DNA from: Thermoplasmata archaeon | Lineage (GTDB): Archaea > Thermoplasmatota > Thermoplasmata > Thermoplasmatales > Thermoplasmataceae | NCBI GenBank assembly: GCA_021826785.1 | Contig: JAKAYN010000030.1 | Coordinates: 1-7,040 of the forward strand | DNA: 7,040 bases | Direction of reading: 5' to 3' | Part shown: one piece after another, positions 1 to 6,940 of the stretch | Position numbering within the stretch: the first letter of the stretch is position 1 | How the letters are laid out: every line of letters begins with the position of its first letter | The notes under the pieces: model-generated | Seen by the model: only the letters and a program-made list of their open reading frames with translations | What the model was told of the DNA's origin: nothing | The model's database searches: none | Program-made: the position numbers and the translations under genes

Positions 1-12
1 TGCGGGAGCCCA

Positions 13-1197
13 TTGTCGGGGAAACAACTGAAAATATATGTCGGAATACATATGGCCACGGATAAGTTTGACTACTGTACCCTGGACGACGACATGAACA
101 TGCTCTACAGGGGAAACAAATGCAGAAACAGCAACGAATCATTTGATTCTTTCGGAAAGACGCTGAGAGAGTTAAAGTTGATGACAAGACAGCTTTTCAT
201 AGGTATGGAATCTAGAGGTATATACCATCTTCCACTGTACCGGTATCTCAGGAGCAGTGGTTACCATGTCAGGGTTCTCAACGGGCTTGAGGTGAGAGGC
301 ATGAAGAAATCAAGGGTAAGAAAGACAACGAACGACGCGATCGATTCGGAATCAATAGCAAAGTACCTAATGATTTCGAAAGAGAGGGAGAGCTAAAACT
401 ATCCGGAAGAACTTAAGAATCTGAAGGAACTCGTTACAGCACTTGACATACTGACATCAAAGATCGGTACAACAAAGAACAATATAATCAGAATAATGGA
501 CATGGAGTTTCCTGGACTCTCGAACGTGATCGATCTCGATCACGACACGATATAACTGTTAGAGAAATACAGAACGGCAAAGGACTTCATGAATGGAGAT
601 GATTCAGATCTGGAGAGGTATATAACTACGGCAAGGATAAGAAAGATTCGACGCGTTGCAGAGAAAGCGCCTGAACCAGGGAGCGAGAAGAGGGCACTGG
701 ATATTGAGATCCTCTCTTTTTTGAAGATCCTGGATCTCCTGATTTCGGAGAGGGAAGAGATCCTTAAGGCTATTGAAAAAGAATTTGATTCATCAAAACA
801 GCTTATAACAACAATACCCGATATCGGCCCCATAACGGGTGCAATAATAATTGCAAAGATCGAAACTATTGACAGATTCGAGAGTGCGGAGAAGCTTGTT
901 GCATTCGCTGGAATAGATCCGGTGATAAAGGAGAGCGGAAAGATACGATCAGAGAGATCTATATCGAAAATGGGAGATCCAATGCTTAGAACTGCCATAT
1001 ACCAGAGCGCCCTCTCTTCCACGAGATGTAATCCTGTTATATCCACCTACTATCGACGATTGATAGAAAGAGGCATGCCTAGGAAAAAAGCACTTGTGGC
1101 CGCTTCTGGGAAGACGTATCACATAATATTTTCAGTTATGCACAACAACAAACCATTCGAGGTGCCAGATGGGTTCAGATTGGAACAGAAGGAATAA
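13..1197 (+). pseudogene. IS110-family transposase, inactivated by two in-frame stops
   Basis: A single reading frame runs from TTG 13 to TAA 1195-1197, about 394 codons, normal for IS110 transposases. It is interrupted by TAA at 394-396 and TAA at 553-555. Protein similarity continues in the same frame across both stops, so these are nonsense mutations and not frameshifts. The N-terminal RuvC-like DEDD domain is recognisable: the first acid sits in the motif VGIHMATDK, where family members have GID, so catalytic Asp is His (CAT, 49-51); Glu66 in GMESRG, and Asp108 and Asp111 in NDAIDSESIA remain. The C-terminal Transposase_20 domain follows: TTIPDIGPITG (808-840), the ESG segment (931-939) that probably holds the nucleophilic serine, and SISKMGDPMLR (958-990). 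The frame is open to base 1, so the true start may lie upstream, as may the element's left end and any bridge RNA. I could not place the right end. With two stops and a lost acid it cannot make active enzyme. Confidence 0.9.
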
Positions 1198-1242
1198 AAA
1201 AGATCAAAATCAGTAAGGAAATAACCATCATTAGCGGTAGCT

Positions 1243-1643
1243 ATGATTCTTTCTCAAAAAATAAGTCAAAGTAAACTTATTATAGCATGCTTACACAAAA
1301 TTCAGGACACTATCTCTGAAACTAACGGTAATGAAATTTCCATCTCCAAAACTTTTATTTCAGAAATAGATGATTCAAATATGGCCAACATCGTAGCCAG
1401 CAAGATCAATTCCGCCGGCAGAATAGCTTGTTTCAAAAAGCCGCTGCCATTCCATGTAGAATACCTAAGCGGATCATACAATATAGATGACAACTTCCTG
1501 TGTATCCATGAATAAGATTCGAATACGGAAAACCTGACGAGGAAGACCTCGAGATACAGTGGGAGAACATTGTTTTAGAGTATGACAGCAAGATCTATGA
1601 AGACGCCAGAGAATTAAAAAAGTACATTATATCATTGGCGTGA
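1243..1643 (+). pseudogene. Unrecognised small gene split by a frameshift
   Basis: ATG 1243 opens a 90-codon frame ending at TAA 1513-1515 with ...NFLCIHE. Starting at 1512 another frame on the same strand is open to TGA 1641-1643 and reads IRFEYGKPDEEDLEIQWENI onward, ending KKYIISLA. It is rich in Glu, Asp and Lys as real coding sequence is, but has no ATG, GTG or TTG near its beginning. One lost base near 1510-1512 would join the two into ...CIHE-IRFEYG..., a soluble protein of about 134 residues. I recognise no family, signal peptide or membrane segment. There is no clear TATA box or Shine-Dalgarno sequence before 1243, and the gene begins 46 bases after the dead transposase, so its promoter or 5' end may have been lost to the insertion. 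An alternative is that 1243-1515 is a complete 90-residue protein and the rest is chance. Confidence 0.5.
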
Positions 1644-1833
1644 AAGGAATCAGAGCCTGATCCGAATTCACTATTGATTTTTCCAGTTAAGTATCCATAC
1701 CTGCCTTCTGTGCTTCTCCCTCGGTTTAGCACCGTATTATTTCTACAAATGCATAAGATTTGTGCCATAACCTTAAAATTAATTATAGAAAATTAAAATG
1801 AATTTATTAATAATTTTATCCATGAGTTGCCAT
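1644..1833. other. Intergenic stretch with overlapping open frames on both strands
   Basis: No convincing gene. On the minus strand an ATG at 1768 opens 57 codons (MAQILCICRNN...) down to TAG at 1595-1597, running into the end of the plus-strand frame that stops at 1643. On the plus strand, the frame that ended at 1643 is open again to about 1797 (ESEPDPNSLLIFPVKYPY...). Both cannot be real, and neither has a recognised motif. The minus-strand copy of 1768-1803 is T-rich, with runs of four T, and could end transcription of the surface-protein gene, which stops at 1834; that is a guess from composition. Confidence 0.3.
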
Positions 1834-3708
1834 TTACGTAATTATAGACGTAGCATTTATGTAATCCTCCGGTGCATAGAATGAATATGTGTTACCGTTT
1901 ATATTCAGCGTCATTGGCTGGCCCGTTGCCATAACAGAGAGTACATAATTATTACCTGGATCTATTACAGGAAAATTTGATATGCTATATGTTACGCCTG
2001 CGACTTCCGTATCTGATATGAAACCTATGGATGACATGTCCCCGAGAATGGACGCTGCAAACCCAGTGATATTAGCTATGAGCGTGGCGGCTTCGATCGC
2101 TATGGCGGCTTCCCCCGCATCGAAATCGAGATCGTTGAGGGCTGCTATTAGTTCGACAGTGGCTAGGCCAAGGCCAAGTGAAGCGGAAAAAGTAGACAAT
2201 GCGTCCCGTGCATCCTTTATGGCATTTGAAGAGTCCACGTACCCTGAAAGGTCGTACTCTATCGTCGCAGCGCCAAGCGATGATGAATTGCCCGTTGTGT
2301 TCAGATCATAGTGCTCGTAGGATGCGTTGGAATGCATAAGATATGAGATCCCATAGGCTATCTGGTTCGGTATCAACTCAGCGACGAGGTTCAATTCGTT
2401 GCCCGCAGTTGTCTGTATAAACGTTATGCCCAGATTGTAACCTGATCCATCATAGCTGGTGCCTACATAGCTTGTGCCATCGTTTTCCCTATCGACATGG
2501 CATATCACAGCCTTTCCATCCACGTATTTGTAGTAGACGATTTCATGCCACTTCGTCTTATATTCGCTCGTATACTGGTTGTAATCTATGACCCTGTAGG
2601 TGGCATTTGTTATGGCAACGATGCCAGTCGTCCTGTTGTTGGCCTGCGATAGGTTCCAGTCATCATTTAAGGAAATATTTATAGGAGCAACATCATAATT
2701 TCTACTCTCAGTGCTGACAGAAATGTTGACGTTGTGGATGTAAGATGGGCTGGAGCTCATAGTTGTCGATACTTCGCCTGAATTCGACTTGTATGCCTGA
2801 TCCGATTCTATTCCCATCATCCCATTGACTATAAAGTAGGAACCACCAAAGGATATCTCAGATTTTCCATTTGATACGTTCTTGGACATGTGGATGATCA
2901 TTATGGGAAACGGCCCGTTCAGGTACGTCGTTGAAGTGTTCTTATCGTATGTATCATACGAGTATGTGTAATAGTTGAACGAATACTCTTCGCAGTACGG
3001 ATTGACTGCAGGCTGTCCACTGCCGTTGAACACCGAGGCGTTTATTACTTGTATCGGCCTGTTGGAAAAAGACAGAGAGGCGTTCATCTCGTAGGGCGTC
3101 AGTGTTATGTTATTGTAATCTTTCGGATTTATGCCTGTACCGTTCAATACTTGCTCAGCAATGAGTGCTTGGATCGGTTTGTCCGTCATATTTTGGTACA
3201 TCTCAGAGGCTTGTATGGTGAAAACGGAGAGCGCGTATGGATTGAATGGTATGTTGTTGTAATAGGAATATATGTACACGCTTCCGTTAACGTAGACGTT
3301 CTCATAGGCCTCGACCGTTAAAGATGGATACATGTTCAGGTGATGCGATGATATGAACGATGCCCATGCATTCGATACGTTGTAGAATTCCGGAGACAGG
3401 AATATTGATCCGTTGAAGAAATTGAGCGATGTATTTACAAGCATATACGTTTTATTTGCATCTGGGTAAGAACCAAAGACCTGAACGTCTATCGTTGTGT
3501 TGTTTATTGCTGAGAGTTCTCTTGATACGTTTGATGAGAGATTCGTTATTCTATTGTCGTATATATAATAGTTGAGCCTCGGGCCGGCATAAAAATTGCT
3601 CTTCGATCGTGTTGAATTTCCATGCGATTCGAAATACATAATGGTGAATGATCCGGCAGATATAAGAACAATTGCTATGGCAATAGCAATTATCTTAGAT
3701 CCATTCAT
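1834..3708 (-). CDS. Secreted or membrane-anchored sequon-rich surface protein, 624 residues
   Basis: The protein starts with MNGSK followed by a hydrophobic stretch at residues 5-26 (IIAIAIAIVLISAG... to MYF), a Sec signal or uncleaved N-terminal anchor, then a long extracellular part. I count about 28 N-X-S/T sequons after the anchor by hand, roughly one per 21 residues, together with many Tyr, Asn and Ser and few charges. This is the pattern of heavily N-glycosylated surface proteins of acidophilic archaea. Only two cysteines are present (Cys239 in NPYCEEY, Cys403 in VICHVD), which could form one disulfide. Near the end, residues 512-524 and 533-556 are Ala/Ile/Leu/Gly-rich and may be hydrophobic helices or a weak second anchor. 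I see no thermopsin or other protease motif and no S-layer repeat, so function is unknown; adhesion, envelope structure or extracellular binding are possible. The gene stands alone with its own TATA box, and its start leaves almost no leader. Confidence 0.85.
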   Translation of the reverse strand: MNGSKIIAIAIAIVLISAGSFTIMYFESHGNSTRSKSNFYAGPRLNYYIYDNRITNLSSNVSRELSAINNTTIDVQVFGSYPDANKTYMLVNTSLNFFNGSIFLSPEFYNVSNAWASFISSHHLNMYPSLTVEAYENVYVNGSVYIYSYYNNIPFNPYALSVFTIQASEMYQNMTDKPIQALIAEQVLNGTGINPKDYNNITLTPYEMNASLSFSNRPIQVINASVFNGSGQPAVNPYCEEYSFNYYTYSYDTYDKNTSTTYLNGPFPIMIIHMSKNVSNGKSEISFGGSYFIVNGMMGIESDQAYKSNSGEVSTTMSSSPSYIHNVNISVSTESRNYDVAPINISLNDDWNLSQANNRTTGIVAITNATYRVIDYNQYTSEYKTKWHEIVYYKYVDGKAVICHVDRENDGTSYVGTSYDGSGYNLGITFIQTTAGNELNLVAELIPNQIAYGISYLMHSNASYEHYDLNTTGNSSSLGAATIEYDLSGYVDSSNAIKDARDALSTFSASLGLGLATVELIAALNDLDFDAGEAAIAIEAATLIANITGFAASILGDMSSIGFISDTEVAGVTYSISNFPVIDPGNNYVLSVMATGQPMTLNINGNTYSFYAPEDYINATSIIT

Positions 3709-3731
3709 GTTTTTAATAATTCATGATGTTA

Positions 3732-3743
3732 ATATATATAAAT
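3732..3743 (-). promoter_or_regulatory. TATA box for the surface-protein gene
   Basis: Read on the minus strand the sequence is ATTTATATATAT, centred about 29 bases before the ATG at 3708. An archaeal start site about 25 bases downstream of the TATA centre would fall at roughly 3710-3713, so the mRNA is expected to be leaderless or nearly so. No Shine-Dalgarno sequence is seen before the start codon, which agrees. Confidence 0.6.
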
Positions 3744-3817
3744 TTTTTGTTTGAATATAATTCACTGTTTGATGCTTCTTATATAAGAGGAATATTAAAT
3801 ATAACATCTCACATCCA

Positions 3818-3898
3818 ATGACGGATCCGCTCAATTTCGAAGAACTGCTATTCAAAACGGCTTAACAAATCATCCGCGCTTCTTATCATTATTCTTAA
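3818..3898 (+). pseudogene. Possible remnant of a gene's first codons
   Basis: ATG 3818 begins MTDPLNFEELLFKTA, then TAA 3863-3865, then in the same frame QIIRASYHYS and TAA 3896-3898. The amphipathic, Glu/Leu-rich run on both sides of the first stop reads like one helix (…LLFKTA-x-QIIRAS…), suggesting a nonsense mutation in a gene whose remainder is gone. A TATA-like ATTAAATATAA (3793-3803) lies about 20 bases upstream, close to leaderless spacing. The length is so short that chance is a serious alternative. Confidence 0.25.
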
Positions 3899-3908
3899 TT
3901 AACTGATA

Positions 3909-4118
3909 TTACGCATGAGAAACATCTGTGACCGATACCGCTTCATTTGTTCGCCATGTGCTCCAATTAGGCACCCAAGTTTTGCTCATGCCTAGTTCTT
4001 TGCCTGATTTCCTTTCCATGTATTCTACTTTCAGGTGTTCAATTGCTTTGCTCCTCTTGTTCACTCTTTATTCTTTTTTCTTTCTTCTTTCGCCTAGCTG
4101 AATCATGTTGTTGATCAT
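3909..4118 (-). pseudogene. Broken small gene with a helix-turn-helix-like segment
   Basis: On the minus strand one frame runs from ATG 4118 (MINNMIQLGERRKKKE) to an internal TAA at 4068-4070, then on from about GTG 4064 to TAA 3909-3911. The second part (51 residues) contains RSKAIEHLKVEYMERKSGKE followed by LGMSKTWVPNWSTWR. The pattern helix, then GKELGMSKTWVxxW, resembles the helix-turn-helix at the N-terminus of IS630-type and related transposases or small regulators. No catalytic domain follows, so this is at best a fragment. The Lys/Glu-rich join at 4065-4100 is low-complexity and could also hide a frameshift. Family assignment is inference from motif shape only. Confidence 0.35.
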
Positions 4119-4139
4119 AAGATCAAGATTCAAAAATCA

Positions 4140-4391
4140 AGCTTTTGCATCGTCATAATTAATTATTTATGCAATAGGAATAAACCGCAGGGAAATTTAA
4201 ATAGAGAACTTGAAAAGTATAAGGTTTCTAAACGTTTTTAATATAAAATATACCGGTCAATGCGTTTTAATCTGCATGCCTAAAAACAACTGTTTTATAA
4301 AATATCTTAAGATTAACCGATTCACTAACCCAAAATATCAATTTTCTAATGATAGAGTTAAACATTTACACATGCCTATAAAAACATCATT
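4140..4391. other. AT-rich stretch without a supported gene
   Basis: A good TATA-like box, TTTAAATAG, sits at 4196-4204 on the plus strand. The only open frame behind it begins at TTG 4210 (61 codons, to 4395). Its product (MKSIRFLNVFNIKYTG...) has a random-looking composition with three cysteines, and its start would lie upstream of the predicted transcription start near 4225. AAAACAACTGTTTT at 4284-4297 is a small dyad with no spacer and is unlikely to fold stably. I see no RNA gene. Confidence 0.4.
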
Positions 4392-5238
4392 CTAAGCTTC
4401 ACAGTACGGATTCAATTTGGGTTGGATCTTAACATTGTTCGTTATAGTAATCCAGTTGTATTCGTCTAAATATTTTGCCATCATCTTTCTCCGTTCTTCT
4501 CCATTAACTCTAATATGTCCTCATAAGAGCTTATCTTTTTGTTCATATCCTCGTCGGGGCTAGACAATTTTGAACCTATGTTCCTTGCCTGACACAGATT
4601 CCCCTTGTAAATCTGGATGACATTCGGGTTCAGTTTATCTAAGAAGTTACCCTTTTCCATGATCAATGATTTGGCCTCGTCGTGCATTTTTCTCAGGAAG
4701 AGCGAATATAGCTCCTCTGAACTTACTCTTTTACTATCATCGCTTAATACCTGAAACCTGTACCACTCCTTTATCACGGAATCCCATGAAACAAAAAGAT
4801 CCGGCTTAAGGATGTGCAATATCTTTGAAGCTATTGTATCTTTTTTCCATGGCCCTTTTTTTCGTTTCAGTAGAACTTAATAGTATGGAAACATTTTTAT
4901 TATTTGGGATAACCATGTCTTAATTGAAAATTTTTATTCTTTTGTATTTTTAATAATATCCTTAATTTTCCTTCCATTCTCCATAAATTTTTTGAAAGCT
5001 CATTAAAGATAACCGAATCATTAAAATGAAAATTATAAGGCTTTTTTATTTCAATTCATTTCTAAACCTCTTTAATTCAGGCCCCTTTAATATTTCCTTT
5101 AAAACATTCTCGATTAATTTAGATTTAAATGATTCCTATGCATTCCATATCATTTTCTTTGGGATTCCCGGGTATTTGATTATGCCCAGAAAGTTTAATC
5201 ATTAAAGACATGATAACTTCTAAAATTTTTATTAACAT
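4392..5238 (-). pseudogene. Decayed gene of about 270 codons, several frameshifts, family not recognised
   Basis: Consecutive minus-strand pieces in changing frames each read like protein. They are: ATG 5238 or 5211 to TAA 5125 (…MIKLSGHNQIPGNPKEND…); 5135 to 5046 (ESFKSKLIENVLKEILKGPE…); about 5055 to 4900 (…FNELSKNLWRMEGKLRILLK…); a short piece near 4905-4850 (NNKNVSILLSSTETKKRA); 4876 to 4481 (GPWKKDTIASKILHILKPDL then FVSWDSVIKEWYRF…, the longest intact part); and ATG 4484 to TAG 4392 (MMAKYLDEYNWITITNN…), whose ATGATG overlaps the TGA of the piece before it. Adjacent pieces nearly abut or overlap, as expected for one gene with several single-base indels. The longest piece has only a TTG (4819) as possible start, and its similarity-like sequence clearly extends upstream of it. 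The segment KILHILKPDLFVSWDxxIxxWY looks like a conserved motif of proteins I cannot name. A 4481-4819 protein of 112 residues could still be made, but I think it is debris. Confidence 0.55.
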
Positions 5239-5321
5239 GGTTAACAAAAAGCATAACTAATTATTTCTATGCACATTATTAATTTTATGACCTTTTATTA
5301 GACTAAAAATTATTAAGAAAG

Positions 5322-5330
5322 TTTATTTAT
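5322..5330 (+). promoter_or_regulatory. TATA box for hemA
   Basis: TTTATTTAT at 5322-5330 lies about 25 bases before the cluster of ATG codons at 5346-5361. The predicted transcription start falls at about 5348-5354, inside that cluster, implying a leaderless or near-leaderless hemA message. The surroundings are very AT-rich, so neighbouring boxes such as TTAATATTTTATAT just downstream cannot be excluded. Confidence 0.4.
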
Positions 5331-5345
5331 TAATATTTTATATCT

Positions 5346-6554
5346 ATGATGATTATTATGATGCCCATCTATGCTATTACCTGGAACTTTAAGGATACAC
5401 CCGAAGGCTTTGACAGGGTTGTTAATAATAATTATGATTATTTTGAAAACCTTTGTAAATCATCATCAATGGATGAGTTTGTTATTTTAATTACATGTAA
5501 TAGAGTTGAAATATACACATATTCAAAAATTGAACCTGATAAAAAACAGTTTAAGGACGCATTAATATATAATTATCCTGAATCAATAAGGCACCTTTTA
5601 AGGGTCGCTTCCGGTTTAGAATCTATGTCAATAGGTGAAAATGACATCATGCGCCAGGTTAAAGAGGCATATGAACTATCAATAAAGAGAAAAACATCAG
5701 GAAAGATTTTATCATACATATTTAAAAAGGCCCTGAACGTTGGTAAGGAGGTTAGAACACAAACGTCAATATCAAGGGGAAAAACATCAATACCGGCAAT
5801 ATCCCTTGATATATGTGATAACGAATATGGAATTAATGGAAAATCCATATTAATAATAGGAAATGGCAAGATGGCAACAGATTTTGCAAGATATCTCAGG
5901 GAATATAAACCAGATAATGTTACAATAGCAGGCAGATCAATTGATCATGCAAAGAATCTTGCAATGCTTTATGGTTATTCATACGATTCCATTAAAAATA
6001 TTAATGATTTAATTAAAAAATCTGATATAATCATAACTGCCACATCCGCGGGCGATTATATAGTTAAGGATCTAGGGGATCTTGCCAAAAATAAATACTT
6101 TATTGATATATCAAAACCGGAAAATATTGATCCAAAAATATCAAAATATGCAAGACTATTATCAATAAACGAAATAGGAAAAATACTAAAGAAAAATGAG
6201 GATGATAAAAGGAGCGAAATGGAGGTTGCAGAGGTAATAATAAACCAGGAGCAGAAAACAATCGATGAGAAACTAAAGGAAATAATGCTTGATGATGTTA
6301 TATCGTTATTTTATAAATTTGCAAACAATATTAAAAAGGATGAGCTTGAAGAGCTCTTTTTAATGCAGGATTTTAGTGATGAACAGAAAAAGGATATAGA
6401 TGCAATGGCAAACTCACTTATAAATAAAATCCTTGCACCATACACGAATTCTGTTAAACAATTTATAAGGGAGAACAAAAATTTTGATTATATATTAAAT
6501 GAATACACAAAGATGCTTGAGGAATTTATGAAAAACGTTGTTAAAAAACTATAA
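5346..6554 (+). CDS. hemA: Glutamyl-tRNA reductase
   Basis: Reduces the glutamate carried on tRNA(Glu) to glutamate-1-semialdehyde with NADPH, the first committed step of the C5 route to 5-aminolevulinate, heme and other tetrapyrroles; cytosolic homodimer. Residue numbers here count from 5346. The catalytic domain (to about 150) has TCNRVEIY with nucleophile Cys51, then HLLRVASGLESMSIGENDIM (83-102) and RQVKEAY, and FKKALNVGKEVRTQTSISRG (126-145). The nucleotide-binding domain has ILIIGNGKMATDFARYL with Gly172-x-Gly174-x-Met176, close to the usual GAGxM. A helical, Lys/Glu-rich C-terminal dimerisation region follows. The length of 402 is normal. ATGs occur at 5346, 5349, 5358 and 5361; family members usually begin just before a motif like MPIYAITW, so 5358 or 5361 is the likelier start, but a near-leaderless message leaves this open. 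No other heme gene is adjacent, so it appears monocistronic. Third codon positions are strongly A/T. Confidence 0.97.
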   Translation: MMIIMMPIYAITWNFKDTPEGFDRVVNNNYDYFENLCKSSSMDEFVILITCNRVEIYTYSKIEPDKKQFKDALIYNYPESIRHLLRVASGLESMSIGENDIMRQVKEAYELSIKRKTSGKILSYIFKKALNVGKEVRTQTSISRGKTSIPAISLDICDNEYGINGKSILIIGNGKMATDFARYLREYKPDNVTIAGRSIDHAKNLAMLYGYSYDSIKNINDLIKKSDIIITATSAGDYIVKDLGDLAKNKYFIDISKPENIDPKISKYARLLSINEIGKILKKNEDDKRSEMEVAEVIINQEQKTIDEKLKEIMLDDVISLFYKFANNIKKDELEELFLMQDFSDEQKKDIDAMANSLINKILAPYTNSVKQFIRENKNFDYILNEYTKMLEEFMKNVVKKL

Positions 6555-6562
6555 TTAAAAAG

Positions 6563-6574
6563 TTGTTTTTGTTT
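6563..6574 (+). terminator. T-rich terminator of hemA
   Basis: Nine bases past the hemA stop, TTGTTTTTGTTT is the kind of T-rich tract that ends archaeal transcription without needing a hairpin. No dyad precedes it. The call rests on position and composition. Confidence 0.4.
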
Positions 6575-6848
6575 AAAAATCATAATTTTAATGAAAACCT
6601 CAGCAGCCTTTAAATATTTTTTATCTGAAGTTATAAAATGGTTATGTTTGCAGCATATACCTATTGAACTTTCTATTATGATGCGTTGAAATTCTTGAGG
6701 ATTAATTGCATTTTCAACTGTAAAAAGAATGTTGAAATAATGAGAAATTTTATATAGGCTACTGTCCGGTTCGTTTTATGTTAACAAAACTTTATAGAGG
6801 CCACATGATAATATAATAGATCGTAAATTTTTACATACTTAAAATAAC
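6575..6848. other. AT-rich intergenic stretch
   Basis: No gene is supported. TTTTATATA (6749-6757) is followed at leaderless distance by ATG 6778, but that frame closes after 12 codons (MLTKLYRGHMII, TAA 6814-6816). Another TATA-like TTTAAATATTTTTT lies at 6609-6622, followed only by a frame of about nine codons. These could be remnants or chance. I see no tRNA, no C/D box pair and no strong dyad. Confidence 0.4.
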
Positions 6849-6858
6849 TTTAAATATA
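6849..6858 (+). promoter_or_regulatory. TATA box for the fluoride riboswitch and MutS-like transcript
   Basis: TTTAAATATA is a near-consensus archaeal TATA box. Start of transcription about 25 bases from its centre falls at about 6876-6880, exactly where the riboswitch aptamer begins. The RNA would therefore carry the aptamer at its very 5' end and a leader of about 62 bases, in contrast to the leaderless look of the other genes here. Confidence 0.7.
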
Positions 6859-6876
6859 AAAGATGGATAACTATCT

Positions 6877-6920
6877 GGGATGGAGTCCCCTCAAATGCCT
6901 CGTGGCTGATGACTCCTACA
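6877..6920 (+). promoter_or_regulatory. Fluoride riboswitch (crcB motif) aptamer
   Basis: The sequence carries the hallmark ends of the fluoride aptamer: 5' GGGATGGAGTCCCC and 3' GGCTGATGACTCCTACA, with the short AAATGCC...GGC hairpin between. The main stem is GGAGTC (6882-6887) with GACTCC (6911-6916), six pairs. The inner hairpin is GCC (6897-6899) with GGC (6904-6906) around TCGT. The pseudoknot is GGG (6877-6879) with CCC (6888-6890), just before the conserved AAA (6893-6895). This lines up piece by piece with the well-studied Thermotoga petrophila aptamer as I remember it (GATGAGGCC... CTGATGGCCTCTAC), with compensatory changes in the stem. It lies directly behind a TATA box and 20 bases before a start codon. 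The RNA binds F- through Mg2+ ions and usually turns expression on. I regard the identification as strong although no covariance search was run. Confidence 0.92.
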
Positions 6921-6926
6921 TGCAAA

Positions 6927-6934
6927 GTAGGTGA
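6927..6934 (+). promoter_or_regulatory. Shine-Dalgarno sequence inside the switching hairpin
   Basis: AGGTGA (6929-6934) matches the archaeal anti-Shine-Dalgarno sequence and stands six bases before ATG 6941. GTAGG (6927-6931) can pair with CCTAC (6915-6919), the conserved 3' end of the aptamer, across a seven-base loop ATGCAAA; a C6913-G6933 pair could extend it. Because CC 6915-6916 is also needed for the aptamer's main stem, the two structures exclude each other. Ligand binding should therefore free the ribosome site, giving a translational ON switch. Confidence 0.7.
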
Positions 6935-6940
6935 ATGGGG

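Noticed and set aside
540..1046. Long minus-strand open frame (168 codons)
   Set aside because: It is antisense to the conserved C-terminal half of the IS110 transposase, which explains the openness; its translation shows no family features.
1595..1768. 57-codon minus-strand frame MAQILCICRNN...
   Set aside because: It overlaps a better coding candidate on the other strand, an alternative plus-strand frame over the same bases is also open, and no family is recognised.
1982..2311. Plus-strand open frame within the surface-protein gene
   Set aside because: It lies fully antisense to the Ala-rich C-terminal region of the 624-residue protein; composition is that of a shadow frame. The same holds for 3049-3321 and for 5573-5869 inside hemA.
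4210..4395. 61-codon plus-strand frame beginning with TTG behind a TATA-like box
   Set aside because: The start would lie before the predicted transcription start, there is no Shine-Dalgarno sequence, and the protein has no motif and random-looking composition.
4397..4412. CTTCACAGTACGGATT nearly repeats CTTCGCAGTACGGATT at 2988-3003 (both encode NPYCE on the minus strand)
   Set aside because: A 15 of 16 match is not unlikely by chance across 7 kb, and similarity does not extend on either side.
6778..6816. 12-codon frame MLTKLYRGHMII at leaderless distance from TTTTATATA
   Set aside because: Too short to separate from chance in AT-rich DNA; no continuation in any frame after the stop.
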